A DNA stretch of 12,244 bases from CALACW01 sp002431305 (GTDB lineage Bacteria; Bacillota; Clostridia; Oscillospirales; Acutalibacteraceae): assembly GCA_937890355.1 (NCBI GenBank), contig CALACW010000007.1, forward strand, positions 1 to 12,244, read 5' to 3'. Made by a program: the position numbers and the translations under genes. The notes under the pieces are model-generated. The model was given only the letters and a program-made list of their open reading frames with translations. It did no database searches and was not told the origin of the DNA. Every line of letters begins with the position of its first letter. Position 1 is the first letter of the stretch. Below, piece after piece: positions 1 through 6,793 of the stretch.

Positions 1-84
1 GCTTTTTTCTATACTTTTTTCAAATTTTAGTCTCACATCAATTGTAACTCTACAGTTCAAGCGTTATTTTATAAAATATTTATA

Positions 85-113
85 TTGAAATAAAAATATA
101 AATATGGTATTAT
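85..113 (+). promoter_or_regulatory. Predicted sigma-A promoter of the flippase gene
   Basis: A -35 box TTGAAA (85-90) and a -10 box TATTAT (108-113) are separated by exactly 17 nt, in a very AT-rich stretch. Transcription would start near 120, giving a leader of about 25 nt before the ribosome binding site. The rest of positions 1-139 holds no gene that I can see. Confidence 0.6.
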
Positions 114-145
114 AAATCTAACTTTGTACTTGTCGAGGGATGATA

Positions 146-1699
146 ATGGGTAAAGGTCAGAGAGAGAAGGGAATAGTTCTGTCATATGTAAACATGGCGG
201 TTAACTTTATTATAGGTATTATTTTTACTCCGTTTATGCTCAGGATTCTTTCGGATTCCGAATACGGACTTTATTCGATAGCGTCTTCCGTCGTTGCGTA
301 TTTGTCACTTCTTGATTTGGGACTCGGCAATTCAATGATTCGTTTTACGGCAAAATACAGAGCGCAGGGTGATAAAGAGGGTGAAGAACGCGTAAACGGA
401 ATGTTCTTTGCGATGTTCGCGGTACTGGGCGTGCTGTCGTTGATTATAGGCGCGGTGCTGTGCCTTAACATGGATATATTCTTCAAACGGACATTTACGC
501 CCGATGAAATTCACAGGGCTAAGGTTATATTTCTGATTCTTCTTGTAAATACATGTGTATCGCTCGTTACCACTGCGTTTTCTGCGATAGTCAATTCAAA
601 CGAGCGTTTCGTTTTCAATCGTACTTTCAACCTCGTTACGAATATTATAAAATATTCGGCGGAGGCGATTGTATTAGCGAGCGGATTCCAGTCGGTCGGA
701 ATGACGGTTACCGCCGTTACCGTTTCGATAGCGTCAAAAGCCGTGCCGATGTGGTACTGCTTTAAAGTTATAAAGGCGAAATTCAGATTTGATAAATTCG
801 ATAAAGAAGTTTTTAAATCGATAATGAACTATTCGTTCTTTATATTTATCAACATCTTTGTAGAACAGCTTTATGCCAATACCGATAAAATTATATTAGG
901 CTCGGTTATCGGTACAGTCGCTGTTGCCGTATACCAGGTTTCTGCGAACCTGCAAAAGGATTTCAGCCAGTTTTCCGCGTCTATCGGAGGCGTGTTCCTG
1001 CCTATGCTGACGGCTAAGGTTACGAAAAAAGCTCCGATGGATGAAATTTCAAAAATATTCTTACGTGTATCGAGAATTCAGTTTATTGTTCTGTCTTTTA
1101 TTTTCTGCGGATTTGTTTTATTCGGAAAGTCGTTTATTTACTACTGGGCGGGCGAAAACTACGTCGGCGCGTACTCGATAACTCTGGTGCTCATGGTTCC
1201 GTCGATTATTCCGCTGTCGCAGAGTTTCGGCGTTACGCTTTTGCAGGCGATGAACAGGCACAGGATAAGGTCGATAGTATACCTGCTGATTTCGATATTC
1301 AATGTCGCGGTAAGTATCCCTCTTGCAATGAAATGGAGCGGATTCGGCGCGGCAATCGGTACGGCTATCGGAACCCTTCTCGGTCCGATACTGTTCATGA
1401 ATTATTATTACTATAAAAAGATCGGATTTGATATAGCCGGTTACTGGAAAAACGCGTTAAAAATCGCGGTTGTTATGGCGGGACTTACCGGCGCGGCCGG
1501 AGTTGTAATGCATTTTGTATATAAGCAGAGTATACTGAACATGCTTATCGGAATAGCTCTGTTTGTTCTTGTATATATGCCCGTCGCGTGGTTCCTCATC
1601 CTCAACGACGAGGAGAAACAGATGGTTCGAGTTGTGACAGATAAAATAAAATCAATATTTAATCGTAAAAATAAAAAATTAAAAGCCGAAAAAAGCTGA
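146..1699 (+). CDS. Oligosaccharide/polysaccharide flippase (Wzx/MATE-like)
   Basis: Polytopic membrane protein of 517 residues, predicted to flip lipid-linked oligosaccharides across the cytoplasmic membrane for surface polysaccharide or teichoic-acid-like polymers. The N-terminus carries the Wzx signature: a first helix ending in FTPFMLRILSDSEYGLY, then AYLSLLDLGLGNSMIRF. About 12 to 14 hydrophobic segments follow, and the tail is short and rich in lysine, as expected for a cytoplasmic end. An in-frame ATG at 140 lies directly against the GAGG at 135-138, so it is too close to be used. The ATG at 146 has a normal spacing of about 7 nt and is preferred. The gene stands alone in this window, with its own promoter and terminator and no glycosyltransferase downstream. 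Its partner polymer genes, if linked, would lie before position 1. The family is secure; the substrate is unknown. Confidence 0.88.
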   Translation: MGKGQREKGIVLSYVNMAVNFIIGIIFTPFMLRILSDSEYGLYSIASSVVAYLSLLDLGLGNSMIRFTAKYRAQGDKEGEERVNGMFFAMFAVLGVLSLIIGAVLCLNMDIFFKRTFTPDEIHRAKVIFLILLVNTCVSLVTTAFSAIVNSNERFVFNRTFNLVTNIIKYSAEAIVLASGFQSVGMTVTAVTVSIASKAVPMWYCFKVIKAKFRFDKFDKEVFKSIMNYSFFIFINIFVEQLYANTDKIILGSVIGTVAVAVYQVSANLQKDFSQFSASIGGVFLPMLTAKVTKKAPMDEISKIFLRVSRIQFIVLSFIFCGFVLFGKSFIYYWAGENYVGAYSITLVLMVPSIIPLSQSFGVTLLQAMNRHRIRSIVYLLISIFNVAVSIPLAMKWSGFGAAIGTAIGTLLGPILFMNYYYYKKIGFDIAGYWKNALKIAVVMAGLTGAAGVVMHFVYKQSILNMLIGIALFVLVYMPVAWFLILNDEEKQMVRVVTDKIKSIFNRKNKKLKAEKS

Positions 1700-1713
1700 T
1701 ATATCAGAATTTT

Positions 1714-1746
1714 GCCCCCGCATTAATGCAGGGGCTGTCTTTTTTG
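1714..1746 (+). terminator. Rho-independent terminator after the flippase gene
   Basis: The arms GCCCCCGCAT (1714-1723) and ATGCAGGGGC (1726-1735) pair except for one C/A mismatch, and the inner A/T bases form the loop. A T-rich tract follows at 1738-1745. It lies 15 nt past the flippase stop codon. Confidence 0.85.
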
Positions 1747-1832
1747 AATTTGTAATAATATATAAAATAAATTGCGGCCTATGATAAATAATGATAAAAT
1801 ACGCAAAAATACAAATTAATTTCGTTTTGCTA

Positions 1833-1860
1833 TTGAAAAATCGACAGAAACAGTTACAAT
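1833..1860 (+). promoter_or_regulatory. Predicted sigma-A promoter of the PRPP-synthetase paralogue
   Basis: TTGAAA (1833-1838) and TACAAT (1855-1860) are separated by 16 nt; each differs from consensus at one base. A second TATAAT at 1885-1890 lacks a usable -35 box, and its start point would fall on the ribosome binding site, so it is less likely. Confidence 0.5.
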
Positions 1861-1870
1861 ATATATGTAA
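1854..1870. repeat. Interrupted inverted repeat over the -10 box (possible operator)
   Basis: TTACA (1854-1858) is the reverse complement of TGTAA (1866-1870), with a 7-nt AT spacer. It overlaps the predicted -10 box and start point of the PRPP-synthetase gene, a position suitable for repressor binding. The arms are short and the surroundings very AT-rich, so chance is a real alternative. No riboswitch-like structure is visible in 1747-1911. Confidence 0.25.
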
Positions 1871-1911
1871 TATATTTTTTACGTTATAATTGTTTTTGGA
1901 GGTACTTTTAA

Positions 1912-3090
1912 ATGCCGGATTTGAGTCAGGAGCTTACAAATATACCGGTCGGATCGCTCGGTATTGTCGCGCTGCCGGGATGCGAGGAGTTAGCTAAAAA
2001 GGTTGATGACTACATCGTATCGTGGAGACGCGATCAGGTAAGCGAACATAAAACGTCGATAGCATTTTCGGGTTATCAGAAGGACAGCTACATTCTCGAC
2101 TGCCGTTTCCACAGATTCGGAACGGGCGAGGGCAAGGCCGTTTTTCATGAGTCCGTAAGAGGTTACGATCTGTATTTCATTGTTGATGTGTTTAATTACG
2201 GAGTTACGTACAACATGTACGGCAAGGATTTTCCCACGTCGCCCGACGATCACTATGCTAACCTTAAACGCGCTATTGCCGCAACTGCAGGTAAGGCGAG
2301 ACGTCTTAATGTTATCATGCCCATGCTTTATGAGGGCAGACAGCATAAGCGTACTGCGCGCGAATCTCTCGACTGCGCTCTTGCGCTCCAGGAGCTTTGC
2401 AATCTTTACGGCGTTGAGAACATAATCACGTTCGACGCTCACGACCCGAGAGTTCAGAACTCGATACCCAATAAGGGATTTGAAAACGTTGCAACTACTT
2501 ATCAGATGATAAAGGCTCTTGTTAAAAATGTTCCGGATCTTGTTATTAACAAGGATAAGCTCATGATTATTTCTCCCGACGAGGGCGGACTGGGCAGATG
2601 TATATACTATTCTACCGTTCTCGGAGTTGAGCTCGGTATGTTCTATAAACGACGCGACTACTCCGTAATCGTAAACGGCAGGAACCCGATACTTGCTCAC
2701 GAATTCCTGGGAGATAACGTAGAGGGCAAGGATGTTATCGTTGTTGACGATATGATATCCTCCGGTGATTCAATGCTTGAGGTAGCCTCCAAACTTAAAG
2801 AACTCAAAGCTAAGAGAATCTTTGTCTGCTCTGCGTTCGGGCTTTTCTGCAATGGTCTCGACGCGTTTGACAAGGCTTATGCCGACGGTCTTATAAACGG
2901 TATTTTCACTACGAATCTTATTTACCGATCTCCGGAGCTTGCTAAGAGAGAATGGTTCTTTGAGGTTAATATGTCAAAGTATGTTGCTCTGCTTATTGAT
3001 ACTCTCAATAACGATAAGTCGTTAAGCGAGCTTTTAAGTCCCGTTGACAGAATTGAATCCTATCTTGCAAGATACGCACACAGAGAGTAA
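1912..3090 (+). CDS. Ribose-phosphate pyrophosphokinase (PRPP synthetase) paralogue, long form
   Basis: Predicted cytoplasmic enzyme making 5-phosphoribosyl-1-pyrophosphate from ribose 5-phosphate and ATP, for nucleotide, histidine and tryptophan synthesis. The family landmarks appear in order. ESVRG lies at 80-84, and GRQHKRTARE at 142-151 corresponds to the usual RQDRK...RE segment. FDAHDPR at 174-180 corresponds to MDLHAxQ, PDEGG at 222-226 matches PDxGG, and KRRD at 246-249 is the start of the catalytic flexible loop. The PRPP-binding loop is VVDDMISSGDS (277-287). It has 392 residues against about 310-320 for the classical enzyme, with extra sequence near residues 88-110 and at the C-terminus. 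The PRPP loop differs from the usual DDMIDTGGT by having SSGDS. The start is set by TTGGAGG about 9 nt upstream. The catalytic residues I can align are kept, so it is probably active, but a diverged specificity is possible. It is monocistronic, with its own terminator. Confidence 0.85.
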   Translation: MPDLSQELTNIPVGSLGIVALPGCEELAKKVDDYIVSWRRDQVSEHKTSIAFSGYQKDSYILDCRFHRFGTGEGKAVFHESVRGYDLYFIVDVFNYGVTYNMYGKDFPTSPDDHYANLKRAIAATAGKARRLNVIMPMLYEGRQHKRTARESLDCALALQELCNLYGVENIITFDAHDPRVQNSIPNKGFENVATTYQMIKALVKNVPDLVINKDKLMIISPDEGGLGRCIYYSTVLGVELGMFYKRRDYSVIVNGRNPILAHEFLGDNVEGKDVIVVDDMISSGDSMLEVASKLKELKAKRIFVCSAFGLFCNGLDAFDKAYADGLINGIFTTNLIYRSPELAKREWFFEVNMSKYVALLIDTLNNDKSLSELLSPVDRIESYLARYAHRE

Positions 3091-3104
3091 TTAATTACAA
3101 TAAT

Positions 3105-3139
3105 AAAGCCGCCCGACAGTTTTCGTCGGGCGGCTTTTT
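3105..3139 (+). terminator. Strong Rho-independent terminator, possibly bidirectional
   Basis: A perfect 10-bp GC-rich stem, GCCGCCCGAC (3108-3117) with GTCGGGCGGC (3125-3134), has a 7-nt loop, an additional AAA/TTT extension and a run of five T. It ends the PRPP-synthetase transcript. It also lies just past the end of the convergent minus-strand gene, where the opposite side offers a weaker TTTATTATT tract, so it may stop both transcripts. Confidence 0.93.
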
Positions 3140-3160
3140 GTAACGGAGATAATTTATATA

Positions 3161-3370
3161 TTAATCTGCTTTATTCTGTTTTCTTAATTCAAGCTCTCTG
3201 TCGATTTCAGCCATTTCCGCGCTCTTTTTTTCGATAAGGTTCTTATTGTGCAAGGTGATGAGTTTAGACTGTGTGAGCGTCAGCATATGCTCAATCTCAA
3301 CTATTTCGTCATCAAGCGTATTTCTTCTGTACTCAAGCATCGCCGTGCTTATATTCTTAATGTTCTCCAT
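3161..3370 (-). CDS. Small coiled-coil protein of unknown function
   Basis: I do not recognise this 69-residue protein. It begins MENIKNISTAMLEYRRN and is highly charged and alpha-helical throughout, with heptad-like spacing of Ile, Leu and Met from about residue 17 to 62. This suggests a helical hairpin or coiled-coil dimer that is soluble and cytoplasmic. There is no signal peptide, membrane segment or cysteine. The ATG at 3370 is chosen because GAGGTG (3377-3382 on this strand) sits 6 nt upstream; a GTG at 3379 overlaps that ribosome binding site and cannot use it. A perfect consensus promoter and an inverted repeat lie upstream, which argues that this is a real, well-expressed and probably regulated gene. 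Its size and helical character recall Spo0E-type phosphatases, but the SQELD signature is absent. Function unknown. Confidence 0.7.
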   Translation of the reverse strand: MENIKNISTAMLEYRRNTLDDEIVEIEHMLTLTQSKLITLHNKNLIEKKSAEMAEIDRELELRKQNKAD

Positions 3371-3389
3371 AAATAACACCTCACAGTTA

Positions 3390-3420
3390 GTTTATAAACA
3401 GTTAATAGTCTGTTCATTAA
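3390..3420. repeat. Inverted repeat over the start of the small-protein transcript (candidate operator)
   Basis: The arms TTTATAAACAG (3391-3401) and CTGTTCATTAA (3410-3420) are inverted copies matching at 9 of 11 positions, with an 8-nt spacer. A perfect 10-bp palindrome GTTTATAAAC lies at 3390-3399 inside the left half. The repeat starts at the predicted transcription start (near 3418) and extends into the leader, a classic place for a repressor such as a TetR-family protein. No regulator gene is present in the window. Confidence 0.5.
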
Positions 3421-3424
3421 TTGT

Positions 3425-3453
3425 ATTATAAGACGTTTTGAATGTGATGTCAA
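3425..3453 (-). promoter_or_regulatory. Perfect consensus sigma-A promoter for the small coiled-coil gene
   Basis: Read on the minus strand, TTGACA (3453-3448) is followed after exactly 17 nt by TATAAT (3430-3425), with no mismatch to consensus. The start point would be near 3418, giving a leader of about 48 nt. A fully consensus promoter on a 69-codon gene suggests strong expression held in check by the adjacent inverted repeat. Confidence 0.85.
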
Positions 3454-3685
3454 TACTTTTTGCATAAAAAACTGTACAAACTGCACAAGATAAACAAAAA
3501 GGTATGAATTGTTTATTAACGTGTTCTTATTTTATCTTATAATAATTAATAAACAGTTTATATTTAGTTCTCGGAATGTTTTTATATGTCGTTTATACTT
3601 TAAGACAATTGATAGACATGTGTCTCTTATTGAATCGAGAGTATAATTATGTATTACCAGTACAATTTTTCTTTGAGGTGTTTTT
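3454..3685. other. Intergenic region between divergent genes, with candidate plus-strand promoters
   Basis: Together with 3371-3453 this is a gene-free stretch of about 315 nt. It holds a tandem near-repeat CTGTACAAA/CTGCACAAG (3472-3489) and a near-palindrome GTTTATTAAC (3511-3520). A possible plus-strand promoter is TTAACG (3516-3521)-N16-TATAAT (3538-3543), and another TATAAT at 3642-3647 lacks a good -35 box. A 61-codon open frame starting at 3576 overlaps the next gene in another frame and has no ribosome binding site, so I do not call it. Confidence 0.4.
3549..3561. repeat. Short perfect palindrome, possible operator
   Basis: ATAAAC-A-GTTTAT is a perfect 13-bp palindrome just downstream of a candidate -10 box (3538-3543). 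It shares the GTTTAT/ATAAAC half-site with the palindrome at 3390-3399, so one regulator might act on both divergent genes. AT-rich composition makes chance a reasonable alternative. Confidence 0.3.
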
Positions 3686-4363
3686 ATGTTTGATTTTAAA
3701 AGCGTTCCGATACCTGATTATTCGCGTAAAGAGGACTGGGTTAACAGTATTACTCACATGATAGGCGTTCCGTTTGCGGTTTTTGCGCTCGTTATGTGCA
3801 TTATCAGGTGCGTTAAACTTTCACATATCGGATCTATTCCCGCCGTTATTGTTTACGGAATAACGATGATTATTCTGTATGCTTCGTCTGCGGTGTATCA
3901 CGGATTCAAACCGTCTTTTCCGAAAAAGGTATTGAGAGTTGTCGACCATTCGGTTATATTTCTGCTTATCGCCGGTACTGTAACTCCGTTTTCGCTTGTC
4001 GCAATCAAGGCCGTCAATCTGAAAATGGGAATAGCTATCTGCGCCGTCGAATGGATTTTGGCAATTGTCGGCATTTTGTTTACATTCATGAACCAGGAAA
4101 AGTTTAAGGTTGTTCAGATGATAATGTATATTGCGATGGGATGGGCTGTCGTTTTAGGATTTTCCCGTGTATATAAATTCAGTGAACTGGGTAAAATGAG
4201 CGTTATATTTATTCTCGGCGGGGGTATTGCATACACCGTAGGCGCAGTGCTTTACGGCATAGGTAAAAAGGTAAAGTTCATTCACAGCGTATTTCATGTT
4301 TTTATACTCGCAGGCTCCGTGTTTCAATTCGTAGGAATATATAAATATATGCTTGCCATGTAA
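3686..4363 (+). CDS. Hemolysin III / PAQR-family membrane protein (YqfA-like)
   Basis: Integral membrane protein of 225 residues with about seven transmembrane helices, the usual size and topology for the bacterial hemolysin III (UPF0073) branch of the PAQR superfamily. The signature elements are present: SITHMIGVPFAV (21-32), SSAVYHGF (67-74), VVDHSVIFLLIAGTVTPF (85-102), and a C-terminal FIHSVFH in which His200 and His204 sit four residues apart. His72 with His200 and His204 corresponds to the zinc-site histidines known in PAQR proteins, so a metal-dependent hydrolase activity on lipid is plausible. The name hemolysin is historical, and the role in bacteria is mostly unsettled. The start is set by TGAGGTG 6-7 nt upstream of the ATG. 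No terminator is visible before the next gene 78 nt downstream. Confidence 0.9.
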   Translation: MFDFKSVPIPDYSRKEDWVNSITHMIGVPFAVFALVMCIIRCVKLSHIGSIPAVIVYGITMIILYASSAVYHGFKPSFPKKVLRVVDHSVIFLLIAGTVTPFSLVAIKAVNLKMGIAICAVEWILAIVGILFTFMNQEKFKVVQMIMYIAMGWAVVLGFSRVYKFSELGKMSVIFILGGGIAYTVGAVLYGIGKKVKFIHSVFHVFILAGSVFQFVGIYKYMLAM

Positions 4364-4369
4364 ATTTTG

Positions 4370-4398
4370 TTGCAAACTGTAAACGTTTCTGATATTAT
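4370..4398 (+). promoter_or_regulatory. Candidate promoter of the alpha/beta hydrolase gene, with a cre-like element
   Basis: TTGCAA (4370-4375) and TATTAT (4393-4398) are spaced by 17 nt. Between them, TGTAAACGTTTCTG (4378-4391) resembles a LacI/CcpA-type operator around a central AAACGTTT palindrome, but its right end departs from the CcpA consensus at about three positions. Read-through from the hemolysin III gene is an alternative source of transcript. Confidence 0.4.
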
Positions 4399-4441
4399 AT
4401 GTATAGATATTTATATACATTTGTATCGGGGGTCGTTTTTT

Positions 4442-5332
4442 ATGAAAAATATTTACGACATATTCAATATTCTTTGGAAACAGACAGAGAAAAGCGACGC
4501 GAAGACTCACGCGGGAGATGTAAAGCCCGACGGAGTTATCGAGGAAAACGATTTTTACTATACGGACGACAAAAATCATTATCATAAGCTCGACGTGTAT
4601 TATCCCGACGACGGGGGAGTAAAGCATCCCGTTATTATCGACATTCACGGCGGAGGATGGATGTATGCGGATAAAGAGCTTAATAAAATGTACTGCCTTC
4701 ATCTTGCGAAAAAAGGGTATGTCGTTTTTAATGTAAGCTATCGTCTCGTACCAGAAACTACGGTTGACGGACAGCTTCGGGATATCGCGCTCGCGTTTAA
4801 ATGGATAAAAAAACATCTGCATGATTTTCCGTGCGAGGATAATAAAATACTTCTTACGGGCGACTCCGCGGGCGGTCAGCTGGCGTTTTACTCCGCAGTC
4901 CTTGCGACAAATAAAGAGTTAAGAGAAATATTCAATGTCGAGGACGGCGGGCTCGAGTTTAACGTCCTTGCGCTTACGCATCCCGTGCCGTTTATGAATT
5001 CTCCCGTAATGGGACTCTACTGCCGTTATATGTGGGGGACGGATTACAAAAAGAGACCGGAGCGTTTCTTTATGAACGCCGACGATATTATAGATTACGG
5101 CAAAATTCCGCCGACGTTTATGATAACGAGTTCCGGAGATTTTCTTGCGCTCAAGCAGACCAGACGGCTTTATAAGTTATATGCCGATAAACATCTCAAA
5201 GCACAGCTTATGGACTGGCCGAAATACAAGGGAGAGGATCTTCCTCATGTTTTCTCAGTGCTTCATCCCGACCGCGAGGAATCGCAGAAAGCCATAGACG
5301 CTATGCTTAAATTCTATAACAGATTTATTTAA
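4442..5332 (+). CDS. Alpha/beta hydrolase, hormone-sensitive-lipase/esterase type
   Basis: Predicted cytoplasmic carboxylesterase-like enzyme of 296 residues without a signal peptide. The oxyanion-hole motif HGGGW lies at 69-73 and the nucleophile elbow GDSAGG has the catalytic Ser142. The acid is probably Asp233 in TSSGDFLAL, and the base His269 in DLPHVF, so the triad is complete. The motif pair HGGG and GDSAGG places it with the HSL-like (family IV) esterases, which act on short acyl esters and acetylated sugars; the substrate here is unknown. The frame is open further upstream (a TTG at 4367), but the ATG at 4442 is chosen because GGGGG at 4428-4432 lies about 9 nt upstream and the protein begins cleanly with MKNIYDIFNILWKQ. 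It ends in a terminator shared with the convergent phosphoesterase gene. Confidence 0.87.
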   Translation: MKNIYDIFNILWKQTEKSDAKTHAGDVKPDGVIEENDFYYTDDKNHYHKLDVYYPDDGGVKHPVIIDIHGGGWMYADKELNKMYCLHLAKKGYVVFNVSYRLVPETTVDGQLRDIALAFKWIKKHLHDFPCEDNKILLTGDSAGGQLAFYSAVLATNKELREIFNVEDGGLEFNVLALTHPVPFMNSPVMGLYCRYMWGTDYKKRPERFFMNADDIIDYGKIPPTFMITSSGDFLALKQTRRLYKLYADKHLKAQLMDWPKYKGEDLPHVFSVLHPDREESQKAIDAMLKFYNRFI

Positions 5333-5350
5333 AATTTTAATGTATATAAA

Positions 5351-5384
5351 AAAGAGCGGTTCGTTTGAATCGCTCTTTCTTTAT
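5351..5384 (+). terminator. Bidirectional Rho-independent terminator between convergent genes
   Basis: The 12-bp stem AAAGAGCGGTTC (5351-5362) with GAATCGCTCTTT (5367-5378) contains one G-U wobble and closes a GTTT loop. T-rich tracts flank both sides: TTTCTTT on the plus strand and a run of six T on the minus strand. It can end both the hydrolase transcript and the convergent phosphoesterase transcript. Confidence 0.88.
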
Positions 5385-5399
5385 GGAAATGTTCAGTTG

Positions 5400-6698
5400 T
5401 TATTCAACAATGTATACTAACGGCGTGCTTTCCATGTAGTAAGCGTTAAGCGCTGTTATCTCAACTCTGCTGCCTGAGGGAACGGAATCGGTTTTAAAGG
5501 TAATTTCTTTAAACGAATCTGCATTCCAGTAGTTGTTTACGACTCTGTCGGTGTAGATGTTATTGCCGTCCTTGTCATAAATGTTTATTTTGTAAAGGAA
5601 TACTATCTTTCCATCGGTCGATTCAGCCGCGGGAGCGGTGAATTTATAACCGAATCTTAATTTTTCCGCTGTTATTGACGAGCCGGAAGCGAATACGGGA
5701 GCGGAGGACGATGCCTCGTTGAGTTCGGGAGTAAACTGACGCGCGTTTATATCGGCGGGAGAGTCTATAATGTACTCGCAGAGATACTCGCCTCTTAAAA
5801 CGTCTACGCCTATAAGACGGACGCGGTTGTTTTTGTCAACCTCGACTATCCATGACTGCGCGCCGTTTTCGTTATCTTCGGGATGAACCTTTCTGTCATT
5901 GTTGACCGTAAGCTCCATGTATGCGATAGCTCCGGTGCCGACTGCTGTAAATTCGCCCTGCCAGATTGATCTGGGGTCGTTTGAGGGGTAGTGCGAGTGA
6001 CCGGAGAAATCGATAACCTGCGGGTAGTCGTTGAGGATATCTCTGAAGTATTCGAGACCCCAGCCGTCAAAGTCGCTTGAACCGTAAACGGTGTTTAACG
6101 AGTGCTCATGATGCGTTATGAAAATAGGCTTGTTCGGGTCGTCTGCGGCAGCTTTGTCAAGCTCCGCTTTAAGCCATTCTTTCTGATGATTGTCGTACTG
6201 CCTGCCGATAATTTTGGAAGCGGACAGACCTATAAAGTGATAGCCGTTTATAACGGTATGATAGTCTGAATCATTGCCCGTTACGGTTTTGAAAAGGCTC
6301 TGCGATAATTTATCAAACGTATATCCGTCGTGATTCTTTGCAACGACTCCGAGGAACTTCGTTTCGTCGTGAAGCGCGGTTTTCAATGCTGCGGAGAATC
6401 CGACAAACTGACCTACCGTACCGTTGTTTGTAAGGTCGCCTGCAATTACGACGGCGTCAAGTTTATCATAATACGGATTCTTAGACGAATAGTCGTATGC
6501 AAAATTAATTGCCTTCTGAAGTCTCGACGAATGGTCGTCGTTGATTTTCTTGATATGAGTGTCGCTCATTACCTCGAATCTGACCTCAGGGACAAAATCC
6601 GTCTCGTAATCGGGGGCAGTCATCATGTTGTTTTGGTTTGTACCTGCGAGAATCGTAGAGACGATACTCAGCATGATTGCGATAATTGCTCTTATCAT
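5400..6698 (-). CDS. Exported calcineurin-like metallophosphoesterase
   Basis: Protein of 432 residues with a short hydrophobic N-terminus (residues 2-18, then Gly-Thr-Asn) that looks like a signal peptide or signal anchor; there is no lipobox cysteine. The two-metal calcineurin-like core spans about 38-245 with motifs in order: SDTH (Asp46, His48), GDLTNNG (Asp88), NHD (Asn122, His123), THHEH (His196/197), and GHSH (His234, His236). The residue before Asn122 is Lys, where the family usually has Gly (GNHD/E); the metal-binding Asn and His themselves remain. Residues about 285-432 form a beta-rich region, probably an accessory Ig-like domain. The likely role is hydrolysis of phosphomonoesters or diesters outside the cell; the substrate is not evident. 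AAAGGAG lies 8 nt before the ATG. It is divergent from the acyl-ligase operon and convergent with the hydrolase gene. Confidence 0.88.
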   Translation of the reverse strand: MIRAIIAIMLSIVSTILAGTNQNNMMTAPDYETDFVPEVRFEVMSDTHIKKINDDHSSRLQKAINFAYDYSSKNPYYDKLDAVVIAGDLTNNGTVGQFVGFSAALKTALHDETKFLGVVAKNHDGYTFDKLSQSLFKTVTGNDSDYHTVINGYHFIGLSASKIIGRQYDNHQKEWLKAELDKAAADDPNKPIFITHHEHSLNTVYGSSDFDGWGLEYFRDILNDYPQVIDFSGHSHYPSNDPRSIWQGEFTAVGTGAIAYMELTVNNDRKVHPEDNENGAQSWIVEVDKNNRVRLIGVDVLRGEYLCEYIIDSPADINARQFTPELNEASSSAPVFASGSSITAEKLRFGYKFTAPAAESTDGKIVFLYKINIYDKDGNNIYTDRVVNNYWNADSFKEITFKTDSVPSGSRVEITALNAYYMESTPLVYIVE

Positions 6699-6730
6699 CA
6701 GTTTGCTCCTTTACAATTTTTGATAAAAAT

Positions 6731-6759
6731 ATTATAAATTTTATATAAAAATTTGTCAA
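6731..6759 (-). promoter_or_regulatory. Perfect consensus sigma-A promoter of the phosphoesterase gene
   Basis: On the minus strand TTGACA (6759-6754), 17 nt and TATAAT (6736-6731) match consensus completely. Transcription would begin near 6724, leaving a leader of about 25 nt that contains the ribosome binding site. Confidence 0.85.
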
Positions 6760-6793
6760 TGATTTGTTGTTGTTCTACGACATTAAATGTAAG

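Noticed and set aside
1..12. Tail of an upstream terminator (GCTTTTTTCT)
   Set aside because: Only a T-tract is visible at the window edge; the stem that would define a terminator is not in the window.
1747..1911. Purine or PRPP riboswitch before the PRPP-synthetase gene
   Set aside because: The predicted leader is only about 45 nt and AT-rich, with no stable helices or attenuator; there is no room for a known aptamer.
1990..2700. 236-codon open frame on the minus strand inside the PRPP-synthetase gene
   Set aside because: It lies wholly antisense to a gene with clear family motifs, its translation matches nothing I recognise, and it is explained by the codon bias of the sense gene.
3161..3370. 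Spo0E-like aspartyl-phosphate phosphatase for the small coiled-coil protein
   Set aside because: Size and helical hairpin character fit, but the conserved SQELD motif is absent; the nearest stretch is EIDRELEL.
3576..3761. Plus-strand 61-codon hydrophobic open frame before the hemolysin III gene
   Set aside because: It overlaps the hemolysin III start in another frame and lacks a ribosome binding site, whereas the hemolysin III ATG has a good one.
4154..4822. 222-codon open frame on the minus strand across the hemolysin III and alpha/beta hydrolase genes
   Set aside because: It overlaps two well-supported genes and the promoter between them, and has no family resemblance.
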